Shown in pieces: positions 11,491 to 54,942 of a stretch of DNA of 64,000 nucleotides. The stretch covers positions 1 to 64,000 of the forward strand of contig JAXGGA010005512.1 in assembly GCA_038373865.1 (NCBI GenBank), given 5' to 3'. The notes beneath the pieces were generated by a model that saw only the letters and a program-made list of their open reading frames with translations, made no database searches and was not told the origin of the DNA. Each line of letters opens with the position of its first letter. Within the stretch, counting starts at the first letter, position 1. The DNA comes from Uloborus plumipes. Taxonomy: Eukaryota; Arthropoda; Arachnida; Araneae; Uloboridae. Both the position numbers and the translations under genes were made by a program.

Positions 11491-12595
11491 GACAGTATGT
11501 ATCCGAATATTTAAAAAAAAATGTAATGAATAGCAATATTTTTTTTGAGCAATTATTTTATGACATAAACTTGATAAATATGTTGTAGATATTTTTACAA
11601 CAGTTGATAGAAAAATCATCAAAATGTATAATCAACAAAAACCTAAATTTTGGTTGTAACCAAGAATAACATAAATCTTCCCATGACATGGGAAAATAAA
11701 CAAAAAGATGAATTTTTATAGTTTGTTATTGAGTAGAATATTATACAGATGTCTAAATGAAAAAGGGCATTTAGATTTTTTTAAATTTCCATATTGTAAT
11801 AATGTCTCCAAATTTATGAAATCGTTACACAAAATTAGCCGAATAGGGATATATTTGGAGGTTCACAGTACTCTCGTGCGATCTTCCATCAGGGCATCTC
11901 CGATAGCAATCATCAGGATAATTATTAATAAATTTAACAAAGTAATTTCAACGCTGAATTAGGGCTTAATTTCGAGCAAAAAAATAAATTAACCTTACAG
12001 TCAATTTTTCTTATTTTTGCACGTAAATACGTGGAATCCTTCCTTGCAGGGGATATTTAAAAATAAAAACTTTAAAATGACAAATTAACTTGAAGAAAAA
12101 GAAAGAATAGACAATTCTCAGCAATATTTCATGTTCTAATGAGCTAATTTATTAATATAAACCACTTTTTGATTTTTTTGTTCAATTCTCAAACCGAAAA
12201 GTAGTGAAGGAGTGACTACATTTTAAAAGTTGTTTGTTGTCACTACATTTAAAAAAATATATTTGTAGTTAACTGCATTTGTAATAAAGTATTTGTAGTT
12301 TGCTACGTAGTTTTTCCTACCATTGATTTAATGTATAGCACTGTATTGTAACATTTTTAAAAAGTTTATTTTAAAGTTTACTGGTCAGCTACTTTTTTTT
12401 TTATGAAGAGAAACTTTATTAAAATTATTCTGTTATTTTTGTGTACTACAAATTAATGTGTAATACCATGTAAATATGCATTATAGTAGTGATTAAAGTG
12501 AGTTAATTTTGTTGCATTATATTTTTATAGTTTCAGTAGAAAATATAAAATTAGTTTTAATTGTTTAAATTTTTTATATTTTATTTTACTTACAG
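11491..12595. other. Putative JADE 5' intron / upstream sequence
   Basis: The stretch is AT-rich without recognised elements. It ends in the polypyrimidine-AG acceptor (TTTTACTTACAG, 12584-12595) of the first coding exon. Confidence 0.4.
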
Positions 12596-12623
12596 AAGCA
12601 ATAGTGCTTGAAATTTCTTAAGT

Positions 12624-42588
<29,965 letters not shown>

Positions 42589-45500
42589 CAAATGTGGAAC
42601 TCTTAGTTGAAAAATTGTGATATTCACCTATGCATTTTTAGCAAAGCACAATTTGATCTTTAGAAATTAATCATACTGGAAAGTAAATCTACCTGCGACA
42701 TCACTTGTTATTCACTTTTCATAGAGCCTCGATACTCATAGATGTTATTGTTTCGAAGAATGTTAAGGTTTTGCTCTGAAAATATTGTATATATACGAAT
42801 CTTTAAATGGTTGTTCATTTGCTCAAGCAACATTTTTAAAGGCATTTTTTAAAGGATTTTAAATGATTTTAATTGATGAAATCACTTCATTGCATTATTT
42901 AAGTGTTCATTTAAGCTCCATAATTTAGAAGTTTTTATGGTGGTATATTGTCTTTCACTTTTCACTCGTTTCACTGGCATAACTTTTTTAAAAAGTTGCT
43001 CTGTAAACTGTTCGATGCCTTCAGGTGTACCCCATTCAAAATATAGCTAAACTATATTATCAGATCAAGCTGTTCCAGCTCATTTTAGGCAAGATAAATT
43101 TTGTTGTAAATTTATTGTAATTTCCCAACAGTTGAGACTTAGTTTATGAAATTGAAATGCAATTATTGATGCAAGCCTTGCATATTCCAAATTCTTAAAC
43201 AACTTTTCCTTACAAAATTTTTTCTTTTAATTTTAAGATCCTATATTGTTAGGATTGATAATCATTTTAATTCCATAGCTTCTGCTATGTTGTTACACTT
43301 ATGAAAAATTCTTATGAATGCATAGAAAGCTGGCTGTTTGCTACTGAGATTGAATAGGACAGCTTAATTCATTGTCTGTAAAAAGTTATAAAACTTTGAC
43401 TTCTAGATTTTATTTCAATTTTGCATTTAATGAAATATATGCTTGCTTTAGAGATTTAAAAAGTCTTTTGCAGTATGCCGCTACAATTTTCTCAGGCTTG
43501 AAGATAGTTGTTCATAAGAAACTTCATTAAAAATATTGATTTTTTTATGAACTTGATAAAAAATGAACATAAGTTTGCTTTTTTTTCCTGTTAAAATCTC
43601 CAGCAAACATATTTTTACCTCTTCAATTTGCTTGTGAAGAGATTTATGGAAAGAAAGTGATAAAATATTCAAAAATAGAACAAAATTAAGCAATATTATT
43701 TCGTATGTGAAGAAAAAAATTAAAATCTTCTGCACAATTTAATAAAATATAGCAAGATTTTCTTTTTCTTTGAATGACAATGAATAAAGTAGGAAAACAA
43801 AAAATTGGAAGTTTAAAACCCTACTACTCAATATTCTATGTTAAATGCTGAGATGAAAAAATAATAAAAATTTAAAAACAAAAAGGTGCTAAAACGAGAG
43901 CACTGTAAGTGACAATTTTCTTTTTTTTCTTTTTTTTTTTGAATAAAGCACGCACCGCCGTAATATAAACACAGTGACTGCCACAAAACATATTCCTATT
44001 TCTAGTTTGACTAGACTAGTTATCCTCTTATTTTCAACCCCAGCTTCTGGGTTCCTCAATTTTGAAGTTTAAAAAAATGCCTATCTGTTTTTAAAATGAT
44101 AATATACTACTATTTAAAATAAAATTAAAATTTTACTGAACTTAAAAAAGTGCATAGAAGGAAATGATAAAAAGTTATGTACTTTACATCCAATAAACCA
44201 CCTTTATCTCAAGCTTGAGGGACCCCATGGTGTCGAATTCCTAGGTGTGATTGACATTCCCTTAATTAACAATTTTTCTTGAAAAAATGTCCCACTATTT
44301 TTAGACTATTAAAAAATAAAGCTAGTTTAATGAAAACCTTTTGCTGTAAAAGGAATGTTTTATAATTAACAGTGTCAGTTATGTTTAAATTGGATTCTTT
44401 ATCAGTGTCTCTTTAATAAGTTTATAATATTTTCAAATGTGGTCCGAAAAAAAAATGCTCTAATGAACTTAATATTACTTCCAAAGCAAAACTGCTTTTT
44501 TACTTTATGAATGAAAGCTACTTCAAAAATTGTTTAACATTACTTTGTTAAGTCAATCAATAAACATGCCTTTTTGATCATCAGCACTATTTTGTAAGAA
44601 AAAAAGAAAGCTATAAATTATTTCTTAACTGGGATGATGACAAAGTTGATGAATGGGTGAATGTTCTTGAGACTCTAACGTTCCCAGAAATGTTATAAAT
44701 CATTAAAAATTAGTGATTTCCACTTATTAAATTTTGGCACTCAGCATTTGCAAAAGTAACAAGTTCTGAGTAAACTTTCCTGTTTAAAGGGGTTGAGGTG
44801 TAATTCCTAATTAGCTTAACGAATCATTGCTTGAAAAACATCACTTTTCCAATTAACTTCCCCAAACCTTCTCTCTTTTGAATCATATATACCAGGGCTC
44901 AAAAATTGTACCACCCAACTTGCCTAGGGCATGTGAAAATTCAAAATGTGCATGTATTTTCCCCCTCACATGTTTAGCCACGCTTGTGAATAAGTAATAT
45001 AAACAATACATTTCCAGAAAATAAATATGTTGTACTGTATTGAAAAAAAAAGCATTCCGCATGTGCTTTGCCACATTGTACTTGGCAACAATCCTCCGGT
45101 ATTTTTTTGCTTCATATATGCTTGCATGAACTGTTTATAAACATTAGGCCACCATTACTGCAACAAGTTGATGCATTGCTGTAAATATGTGTCATGTCTT
45201 CTCATTTATTTATTCCATTACACAAATCAAACATATTTCTTCCGACTGCTGAGGAATTTCCGTACATGCCACGGAAACTTTAAATTCAAAGTAAATAAGC
45301 ATTTAAAATAATTTGAAATTGCCAAAACGAAATTGATTTAAATTTTATGACACCTGCTTGTTTAAGAGGTATTTTAACATGTCGGTTCCGGTTTCGTTAC
45401 ATCAGTCATAGTATGCTCAAGCCATTTGCACAGAAGTGACACTTTTTTGCTTATTTTTTTTCAGTGCATTTTGATAGGGAGTGTAATTGATGCATTTACA

Positions 45501-48011
45501 AATATTTTTTTTTTTCTTTCATGTTTATCCTCTCACAATTCTTTAATGTCAGCTATGTGGGGTAAAAAAATTCCTGAATACAATTGTTTTAGTCATTGTA
45601 AACGAGTATTGAGTAAACTAAGTACAAAATCAGTTGAACTGTTGTAAAAGTTGTGCCAGTTGATTCATTTTCAATATCTTTAAAATTGAGGCAATTATTG
45701 GACTTAATTTTTCAGCAATAAGGGACAGGTTAGATTTCCATAAGTATTGACAGGAATAGTTCAATGTTGTCAGAGCAGGTTCATGTTTTGATACTTTTTT
45801 ATCAGTAACATCTGACCAATATCTAGAAATGATTTATGCATATTGTGCCACACTCTTACTGTTAATTTGCAAGACAAAGCCATTGTTTAATCCGATGTTT
45901 TTATATTTAAATAAATTTTTAATTTAATTTTTAAAAAAAGTTGCTTTAGATCCTATAAACAAAATTCTTGTCCGCACATACACACATCATCTGAAAAAAT
46001 TTTATTTACTGAATTTGTTTATGTGTTTAATTCAATATTAGTTTTACCATTACTTAAATGTTTGGATGAAGTGCATGAAATTATTTTGTATTTTGTAGTA
46101 AAGTCAATGAATTAATAATTCTCATAATGATGACTTGTATAATTCATATGATTTTCTCTTTGTAGCTCAAGTACTTCTTATGGGAAAATTAAATTTTGTG
46201 ATAAGACTTTTTGATTTTATTCTAACTTAATAATGTGTCATGACCATAAAAAAGAGCTGTAAAAACTTTAAGAGCAGATTGAAAACTTCTTTTTTTCAAA
46301 GTATTTCATGTAATGACACTCAATGAGAACGTTGAAACTTTGATTATTTTTGCAAAAATTGTATTATGTTTTTTTATAATTAAGATTTTATGTGTTGTGA
46401 TTTATTTGAGACTAAACATCGTAAAAGTATCTTTGTTTTAATTCACTAATATACCAAATATTGATGGAGATAAATTATTGTTGGACATTTTTCCATGAGG
46501 GATAATAAATTAACTGTGCAATAACGTAAAATGTGCACATAATGTAAAACAAAGTTTTATGTGTTTTATGACACCTCTGACTAAATTTTCATCTGTACTA
46601 AAACTTAATTTATACCTTTGATTCAACCACATCTTAATGAAACAAAATCGAAAAATGCATGCATGTATCTTAGCTCGTTTTACAGTTAATGCAATTTTTG
46701 CTTTTTGGATCTGATTATTAAGATTATGAATTGTGCAGTTGCATACATGAAAAGAAAAAAACTGTTGGTATGTGTATGATTTGTAAAAAGGCCATTGTAC
46801 AAATGCCATTATGTATATAATGTAAAAATCTTGTAAAGTTGTCATGTGTCTCAGAATTGAATTTTATTTTTATTTGGATGACAATTGTTTCATTCCATAT
46901 TGTAAATATGCATATATGTATATTTAGAAGTCAGATTACCAACCAATCATGAATTTTTATTGTTTGACTTATGTGAGAGTTAAGTTATTTGTTTTGATGG
47001 TGGAGTTCTCTTTGAGTTCATTTTTATGTTGCCACCCAATGTGCCCTGTTTTTTAGAATTTAAATTTAAGCATAATTTTGTCCATGATTCAAGTGAAATT
47101 GGTACAAAAAAGGAAAAGAAATTTTAGTGTCTTATATATACCATTTAATAAGCTAACAAATGCATACCAAACATGTAGAAGCTATTTATTTCTGAACATT
47201 TGCTAGTGATATTGGGGGCTTATTGTTGAAATGAATTCCTCTAATTTTGTAATTGAGCGTTTATACCCCCCTTTCCTTCTGTTCTGAAAATGTTGACTAG
47301 TTTTAACAATACTAAAGTTAGTGATGCTTATTTTAGTGTTTTTAACTGCAACCGTTTATTACATTCAAAAAAGTGAGATTGTGTGTAGGAAAGTGGTTAA
47401 TGTTTGGAGTCTGAGGCAAAATATCTTTTATGACTTTTAATTTTTTTCATGTTTCTATAAACTTAAATATTTTATGTACTGAATTACTTAACATGTTTTC
47501 TTACGTAAATTTGGCCTAAACTTCTGACTGGGATATGTTTGAAAATTATTTGAAAATTCATTAAATGTTCCGTATTAATTTTTAGGTGGATTTTTTTTTA
47601 AATAGTTTGAATAAGTATTCATCATCGAGTACATTTAGAAATTTTAAAAGTTAAGAAATTGATTTTAAAATTCTTTAATTAAAAAGGATGCAGATTTTAC
47701 AATTTTTAAATCAAATTAATGTTATTAATTACTGTTCACAAAATTTGGATCGTGCAGACACTGTAGTAGTAATAAAACAACTCGACATTTCATTTATTAA
47801 AATTTTCATGTAATGAAACAAAGGTTCTTTAAAGGTACTTTTTTGTAATTTGCACACATTTATATGAAGGTTGAGAACTTACACATTTTGTGGCTCCTAA
47901 GATTCAATAAATAAGTAACAAAGATGAATTGCCTTAATTTCTTTGTCAGTATTAGATTTTTTGGTGAAAGAGTGATTAAAAATTGGAAATATTTATGAGC
48001 CTAACACTTAA
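42589..48011 (+). other. Putative JADE 3' UTR and downstream sequence
   Basis: There are 5.4 kb of AT-rich DNA with almost no recognisable transposon, in contrast to the rest of the window. AATAAA signals occur at 43741, 43783 and 44192 among others. TGTANATA Pumilio-type motifs occur at 42786, 45180, 46812 and 46901, only modestly more than AT-richness predicts. A hAT-like left end (CAGGGCTCAAAAATT, about 44894) is the one element hint. The polyadenylation site cannot be placed from sequence alone. Confidence 0.4.
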
Positions 48012-49788
48012 CCCATTAATGCCTGACATTTTTTTTTTCAACGATACTTTGTATACTGGTTACAAATAGTGTTTAATGGACAGTAAAAATAGTTAAAAAA
48101 TTATCATGTAAAAAATAAATTTTTTATTTAAGAAAGAAAAATCGTCCCTAAAAAGGGACGCTAGGCACCAGAGGGTACGTACTTTTTTACCAAAATTTTT
48201 TTCTGCCTACGATGTAATATTGAAAATGACAACTTATAAGAAGAAATAAAAGCAGCAATTAACATAAACTGGGAAGTAGATTCAGAGTACAAGGAAATAT
48301 TGGTGTTGTTGAGTATGAAAGTCAGCAAAACATTTGTCCTATACGTATTACATTTGCTGCATTCGAATAAGCTCTTTTACTTCAATGGGCACATCTTACC
48401 TGAGTCTTATTTAAAGAAATATAACAACTAGCCCCATAATACCTAACTCAACTCTCTTGAGCTCAATGCATGTTGTACAGCAGCTTTTGAAATAAAAATG
48501 AAGAGCGGCTACCACCATTTTTTAGAATGGATCAAAAACCGGTAGTTCACGATATTTGATGCATGGGACCTTTTTTACTTTGCAACGTTTGTATTGAGCA
48601 ACCCTATATATTTGGTTCATCAATTTCAATTACTTTCTTTTCGCTATTGGACAATCGCTTAGCCTTTACAAAATGATAAACTCCATGAAGATTCAATGCA
48701 ATAGCTATGTGTGTGACATTGCTATTATTCCACCGAACCAACGTAATATTATTTTACCTGTCATCGACATTTATTCAAAACTTCCTCTCTTTTCTTTTTT
48801 GAACAACGTAACTATAGTTCATGAGCATTTTTTAATCCGATTCTTGCACAAAACCTTGCTGAGACAAATAATCACGTAGGAGCGCAAGAGAAGTAAATAA
48901 ATTCTCACAGTAGAGATCAAAATTGGCATGCTCAGGGAATTCTGAAATTAAATCTGCAACCCCCCCCCTTTTCCCAAGCAACAGACACATATGCAATCCT
49001 TGAATTCTTCATCAAGGTGAAATGCTAAGCTTCTGAAACAGCTTAGGGCTTCTTCAACAGTCAGACTAAACAATAATAAACACCTAAATGCATAATGGAA
49101 AAGTAATAAAATACAACGAATAATTAGTGTTTTAAAGAATTACATTTTTGAAATAGCTTTCTTTCAAAATTTCCCTTGAGTATTTTTTGTAATTAAAAAA
49201 AAAAGAGAAAATATTTAAGAACATTGTATAATTAAATTTATATATACTAATTTAATTTAATTAGATTTTGAAAATAAAATAAGTTTTAAAAATGACAATT
49301 ATTTTCAGTTTTTCAGTCTAAAAACATTTACTAACTTCTTTTGATATAAATTATAGATTCTAAGCAAGAAATTAGCAACGGTTAAACAATGCAGCCTTTG
49401 GTGCCTAGCGTCCCTTTTTAGGGACGTTCTTAAATTGCTATAAAATCCTAAAAAAATTTAAAATTTACAAAATTGCAAAAAAAGGTAAACTAAAACATCG
49501 ATCAAAGTAGCACATATATCAAACACAGATAGATTTACTTGTTAATAACTTTAAAAACTTAGCTTTTTGTTCTTGAGATTGTGAACGATGTAATTTTTGA
49601 TAAAGATCATAATCAAATGGCTACAGAGCACACTTTACAGCGGATATGTGCTGCAATCTGTTAATACAGAATTGAAGCAATACCAAAGTAATAATTGAAC
49701 ACAATTATTTGGTTGAAATGTTCATTTTTGGAAAATTCAGACACACTTTTTGGACCGTCCCTAAAAAGGGACGCTAGGTATTAATGGG
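48012..49788. mobile_element. piggyBac-family relict, 1777 bp, TTAA target duplication
   Basis: The element starts CCCATTAATGCCTG and ends AGGTATTAATGGG. Exact TTAA lies on both sides (48008-48011 and 49789-49792), the diagnostic piggyBac arrangement. Subterminal GTCCCTAAAAAGGGACGCTA (48144-48163; again 49757-49776) and its inverse near 49408-49428 are internal inverted repeats typical of the family. A decayed transposase remnant lies on the minus strand at about 48430-48880. Confidence 0.88.
48430..48880 (-). pseudogene. piggyBac transposase remnant (C-terminal half)
   Basis: Read on the minus strand in shifting frames: RGSF (about 48780-48795), GKIILRWF (about 48735-48760), AKRLSNSEKKVIEIDEPN (about 48614-48667), then KKWW, a stop, and PLFIFISKAAVQHA (about 48467-48524). 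This order follows piggyBac transposases, where a W..K.V..LSN block precedes an IDxPxxI..YN..MGGVD region and then GKKWWWPLF...D.AVQNAW. Stops and frameshifts make it non-functional. The upstream catalytic Asp region is missing or unrecognisable. Confidence 0.6.
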
Positions 49789-49792
49789 TTAA

Positions 49793-51340
49793 GATAGCAA
49801 TAAGTTTGATGCCAATGTTGGAAACTATTTTCTCAGGTTTTGAGAATTTATTTTTTCTCCTTTAACGTGTAAGTTCCCCCTTTTTTTATTATTTTTTTAA
49901 TGTACAAATATTTTTGTACATTCAAACCTGTTTTCATGCAGGGAATAGAAACTTTTTTTAAAAAACTTAGAACGCGTGTAAAATTTGTTTTTTGAACGCA
50001 TTACTATTATTTTTTTATGCTTAGCAAAGTTCAATAGAAGTTTTCAGAATATATGTTTATAAATGCATATTTATGCCCTTTTGTTGGATCATATTTTAAA
50101 AAGCAAATCAAATTAAAGTAGTTTGTCTGTGATCCAAATTATCAATATATAAAATTCATCAGAGTAATTAAATGGTTTGGTATTTAACAAGTAAAATTAA
50201 ATTTTTAAATCTTACATGTGTTTATTAGTTAGTTATTATTTCCTAGTGCTTTGAATCTTTTTAATTTCAGTTGAGTGTAACGTAAATAATATAAATTTAA
50301 AGCATGACATATCATTTAAAAAAGTGTTTCAATATATTTAGCAGAAGTATATAAGATGACTTAATTTACACCATCCCCCCCCCCCCCCCCCCCCCCCGCA
50401 TAAAAGATGGATACATCTTACTGAATTTATTCCTGTGCTTAATTTGAATTTCGTAACCTTCAAAAAGTACGATTTGAATCTCAAAAAAAAAAAAAAAAAA
50501 AAAAGGCTGCATAGTAAGTTTATTTCTTTGGAATTCTACTTTAAAATAATGAATATACTATTCTTTTCTTAAAATTTTTACTTAGGTTTGAAAATACTGT
50601 AAATTTTTCACTGAATATGCTGTACTTTTTCAAAATAGGCTCTTTATGAATTCTTACTTTTAATTTCATTCTTGAATTGACGTGTTAGCTTAATTATAAT
50701 GAAAGACAGATGCATAATGTTCGGGAAGTGTTCTTTCATTCTCACCAGAATTGAGTGATAATTTATTATTTTTAAATATGGACAATTGTTTTAGTTATTT
50801 TTTTGGTGACAGTTGAAATATTTAGTACTAGTCTTTCTGTTATAAAAGTTTTATTTGAAAAGATAATTTAAATATTTACTTTGTGTCTATGTTCTATTTT
50901 CAACATTTTGGTCTGCCCTCATGCATTTATGTTTTGTTACTTCATGGAGCTATAATTTATATTTAAATTCACTATGAAATTGTGATTAATTTAAATTTAC
51001 ATTCTTCAGATTCCGATGAATACACAAAAAGTATTTGTATGCCAATTAAGTTTATATTGTTCAATCAGAAAGCATTGTCCGTTTCAGTACCTTCTATTTC
51101 AATAGATCCTTCTGCAAATGTCTACCCCCATTTGTCTTTTTAAGCAAAATGTAATTTTTATACAAAATTATGATTGGAGGAGTATTTTCCTGCCAAGTTG
51201 CCCATCAAAATGTGTCTACAAAAGGGGGGGGGGGCACCTTTTTTTTTTCTTTTTTTCCCCTTGGATTTTAGTTTTTTTTTTTTTTTTTTCAGATCTTGAA
51301 AACTGTTTACTTAGCGAGTACAATCTCAAGTTAATACATT
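49793..51340. other. Intergenic with homopolymer tracts
   Basis: AT-rich and without genes. It contains a pure C tract (50375-50397), an A tract (about 50484-50503) and G/T runs near 51226-51290. The neighbouring G/C runs may mark decayed MITEs. Confidence 0.5.
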
Positions 51341-51348
51341 AGAGAGTG

Positions 51349-53268
51349 CATGGCGAGGACTCAGTCACCTTTCTCACCTTTGGTCACCTTTTGAAATTTT
51401 GGTCACTTTTTGTCACCTTTTGGAATTTTTGTCACCTTTTTAAACCTTTCTTGAAATGTGTTTTAGAAAAGTCTAGTTTTGATAAATAAAATTTTTGAGC
51501 AGTATGAATATTCTTTTCCTAACCTGAAAATAAATAGAATTTTGAAGGGAAAAAAAAGCAAAAATCTCATTCAACCATTAAAAAATAGTGTTTCAACTGT
51601 AGCTCATTCACAAAACAAAGCCTTTAAAAGCCCCCGTTTAAAAATTGCGAAAAGAAACAAAAAACAGGTCCACCTGTTCCAAGGATACTTGGCAGTTCTT
51701 TTTTTCTTTTTGTTCTTGAAACGAAATTCGGTTGATGATTTGCATAGAGATGGGACTTTCACTCATTCTCTATTGTCAATACTTTTTAGTGAACATTTAT
51801 GCTTTGTATTTACAGAGAAACAAGAAAAAGAATGCCGATGATTTTGCAATGAGCTAAAAATTAAAAGATGAAAAGAATAAAATATGTTCATTGAATAATC
51901 GTCATTATCTTCACTTCATAATTTCAGGTGTTAATATAATTGATTTTAAAGAAAAATCTTTGAACATAACTAGGGGTGATTGTGTTCTGGTATTTTACCG
52001 GATTTCCGATATTTTCACGATCGATTCTGGTATTTTCATGTTTGAAAATACCGGAAGTATAATATTTTTAATTATGCTTTTATCTTCTCACCTCCGGAAT
52101 TTTTTTGCTTTTTCGAATTTTCGATGATTATACCGATCATTATTAATAATATTCATCAAATAGAAATGTTAAGCTGCCATTCTAATTGTTTTTTTTGCTT
52201 TAATAAATTATTTTATTTGCTTTTTTTTTTTTTTTTGATGTCTTCATGTAAAAAAATGCAATCGATTTGCATCTGATATGAGAATCGAATTTTTCTCATT
52301 TTTTATGCTTATTACCCTTAGGAGACAAATAAATGCAACATATTAAAATTAAAAAATCATAAATTTAAAATTTTCGAGCAAAATTCTGCCTCTTTTATGA
52401 AAATCAAAATGTCTAAGTTTAAATTTGAAGATTTGATAAAATTTTATTTTGCTTCAATTATGTGGATAGTAAAAATAATATGTTTATCGTAGAGCTTTTA
52501 ATTGTAAATCTGAAGTAAGTATATTTGAATTCTTTTATATGCCACTTTCATACTTTTAATGCCTTAATTTTGAAATTGGCATTTCTTTGCTTCCGCTGTA
52601 AGATTCATACTTCGCAATTTTGATGCTTGCTATTCCTTGTTGAAAGGCAAACAAATGAAATTTTTTAAAATTTCTCTTTAAAATATTTTTTTGGAGATAA
52701 TTTGTTCAGCACCAGCTCAAAAGTAACTTTATTACTCCTGATAAAATGTTAATCAAATGCATGTACAATATTTGCACTAAAAACTAATTGAAATTATTCG
52801 AATACAAGAAATGTAATAGTTTAGGAAAGGAACTTAATTATTATATATGTATAGTCATAAAATTAGGTGAGCTAAAAAAATAGGGCCGTGGTTTAACCCC
52901 CCCCCCCCCCCACACACACACACACATTTTCTCTTTAAAACTTTCAAGTATTTTTTTTATGAACTCACAATCACCCCTGATCATTACATAGAGTTTACCC
53001 TGAAAGTTTTTTGGAAATATGTCCTAAAATGATTTATTTTGTTACCTCCAGCCCTATCATGTTTAGAATTTAAGTCTTTAAAAATAGTATGTAGGCTATT
53101 TTGGTAAAAGTCAGAAAAAATGATAATCGTTTTCTGTTTTTTTTGTTTTCTTTACAAATTACTTTTGATCACCTTTTAGTTACTTTTTTGTCACCTTTTA
53201 GTCACCTTTGTTTTAAAATTTGTCACCTTTCCCACCTTTTTCAAAGACCATCAGCAGTCCTCGCCCTG
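51349..53268. mobile_element. DNA element with GGCGAGGACT ends, host of a nested element
   Basis: CATGGCGAGGACT (51349-51361) and AGTCCTCGCCCTG (53256-53268) are inverted ends, flanked by AGAGTG on both sides (51343-51348 and 53269-53274; six bases match). Both subterminal regions carry clusters of TCACCTTT repeats in the same orientation (51366-51440 and 53170-53240). The element at 51972-52979 is inserted in the middle. No transposase is recognised. Confidence 0.6.
51972..52979. mobile_element. Element with GGGGTGATTGTG ends, larger copy
   Basis: AGGGGTGATTGTGTTCTGGT (51972-51991) and the complement of CTCACAATCACCCCTG (52964-52979) form the ends. GAAAATACCGG and its inverse give further internal symmetry. 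A poly-C/(CA)n tract lies at about 52898-52926. It is nested in the 51349-53268 element. A shorter copy is at 54557-54942 and an old one at 35579. Confidence 0.65.
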
Positions 53269-53276
53269 AGAGTGTA

Positions 53277-54246
53277 AAATAAAATTTTAAGAGGAGTTTT
53301 ATTTTAATTGCAGCTGCAAGTGGGAAAGTTTTCTTTTTTTTTTTTTTTTTTTCAAAACAAGACAAGATAAAACATAAAAAGGAATAATCAGTGAATAAAT
53401 CAAAATTGAGAATTTAATGTAATTTTGCACTATATATTTTGATAACTATATTTTGATAGGCAAAAACATAATTACCTATTAAAATTTTGCCGTGTTTTAA
53501 AAACAATTGGAGGTAAAATCTTTTCTTGCAGTTGGTTCTCTCGCTGAAATTTGATAACCCTTCTAGTAATAGGCTCAGCAATTATATTACACATTATGTA
53601 TTTTGGATAATTTATTTTTATAAATTTTCTAGTATTATTTCTTCTCCAGATGTGTATGTTTTGATCTCTGTTAAAATCCATTCACTGTTTCATGCAGCCC
53701 ATTAATTTTTACTATGCAAGATTGTGATGTCTTTGTTTTTATTGTTCATTCATCTTGTCAGATTTCATTACTGCACTCACTGCCTTGAAAAGTAAATATC
53801 TTCTTGGGCCATGTTCGAAGATTGTACATTAAAATCAATATATCTGTAAATTTGAACTGGTAACATTGAAACGAATTTGAATTTATATGAGAATAAAAAG
53901 CATTTTTATTATGTCTACATGCTCTTGAAACTTGTCTGATGCCCTTTTACACGTTGCATGTTTTTGTTTAATTGAATTTCTGTTTTAGAGATAGGGGAAT
54001 TAACAGAAACGTCATGTGGTACTTTTCCGTTATATAGCCGTTTTAGTAGCATTTGGCGCCTTGTTTATTGTTTGAATTGGCACAAACAAGAAAATATTGT
54101 TCAGGTCACATGTGTTTGCTCCTAATGCTTCAATTTTAAATTGCAATGTAACTTAAATTGATATATTTATCTGGTAAATTTACATTTTAATGAGAATTTC
54201 TTAAAGTGAAAAAACATTTTTTATTTACTTGAGTAACTACTACAGA
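53277..54246. other. Intergenic, AT-rich
   Basis: No gene or element ends recognised. A T tract lies at about 53334-53352. The open frame on the minus strand at 53472-53681 shows no family resemblance. Confidence 0.4.
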
Positions 54247-54554
54247 CATTGGTGCCCACAGGGAGTTGCAAAGGGGGTGCACTTGCACCCCTCTGGCTTT
54301 TTGTTTAAAATAATCGATGCTTTTTTTCAGTAAAATATTTTTTTTTTGTTATTTTTTAGTAAAAGAGAAATTTTATGCAATTTTTTCAGTAAAATTTTTT
54401 TTCTTGCTTTCTAGTTGTTTCTTTTTTTGTTAATGTTATTTGTAAAAATTGTTTTTGTTAAATTTTTACTAAATTTTTTTTGCTAATTTTTTAGATATCT
54501 TTTTTTTATATTTTAGAAGGACCCTCCCATATATGATTCTGCTTGCGCCCACTG
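54247..54554. mobile_element. MITE with GTGCCCAC / GCGCCCACTG ends
   Basis: CATTGGTGCCCACAGGG at the left and CTTGCGCCCACTG at the right are imperfect inverted ends. GTGCACTTGCACCC lies inside the left end and the core consists of T-rich repeats. A related element lies at 63049-63223, with the same GCACTTGCAC, T-rich core and GATTCTGC-rich right end. Confidence 0.45.
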
Positions 54555-54556
54555 AA

Positions 54557-54942
54557 CAGGGGTGATTGTGTTCCGGTATTTTACTGGATTTCCGGTATTT
54601 TCATGATCGATTCTGGTATTTTCATGTTAGAAAATACCGGAAATAAAATATTTTTAATTATGCTTTTGTCTTCCCACCTTCGGTATTTTTTTTATTTTTC
54701 AAATTTTCGGTGATTGTTAAGATGCCATTTTTATTTTTTTTGACTAAAAACTATTTGAATGTATGAAATGTGTCTTGTTTGTTTATGAAAGGCAATTTAT
54801 TATTAAATACGTATAATTATAAAATTAAATGTGCTTAAATAATAGTTGCCTTGGTTTTTTGAAAAAATCACCCCCCCCCTCCCCCACACACATTTTCTCC
54901 AAAACTTTCATGTATTTTTTCATGAACTCACAATCACCCCTG
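54557..54942. mobile_element. Element with GGGGTGATTGTG ends, short copy, 386 bp
   Basis: CAGGGGTGATTGTGTTCCGG (54557-54576) and the complement of CACAATCACCCCTG (54929-54942) are the ends. ACTGAA flanks both sides (54551-54556 and 54943-54948), so it inserted at the right edge of the 54247 element. It is an internally deleted relative of 51972-52979. Confidence 0.75.

Noticed and set aside
11177..11588. Overlapping open frames of 94-119 codons on both strands in the CpG patch
   Set aside because: Opposed overlapping frames in GC-richer DNA are expected by chance. Neither looks like a known protein and the region is better explained as a promoter.
44890..45110. Possible hAT element beginning CAGGGCTCAAAAATT
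   Set aside because: Only one end-like sequence is seen. No inverted partner and no target duplication could be found.
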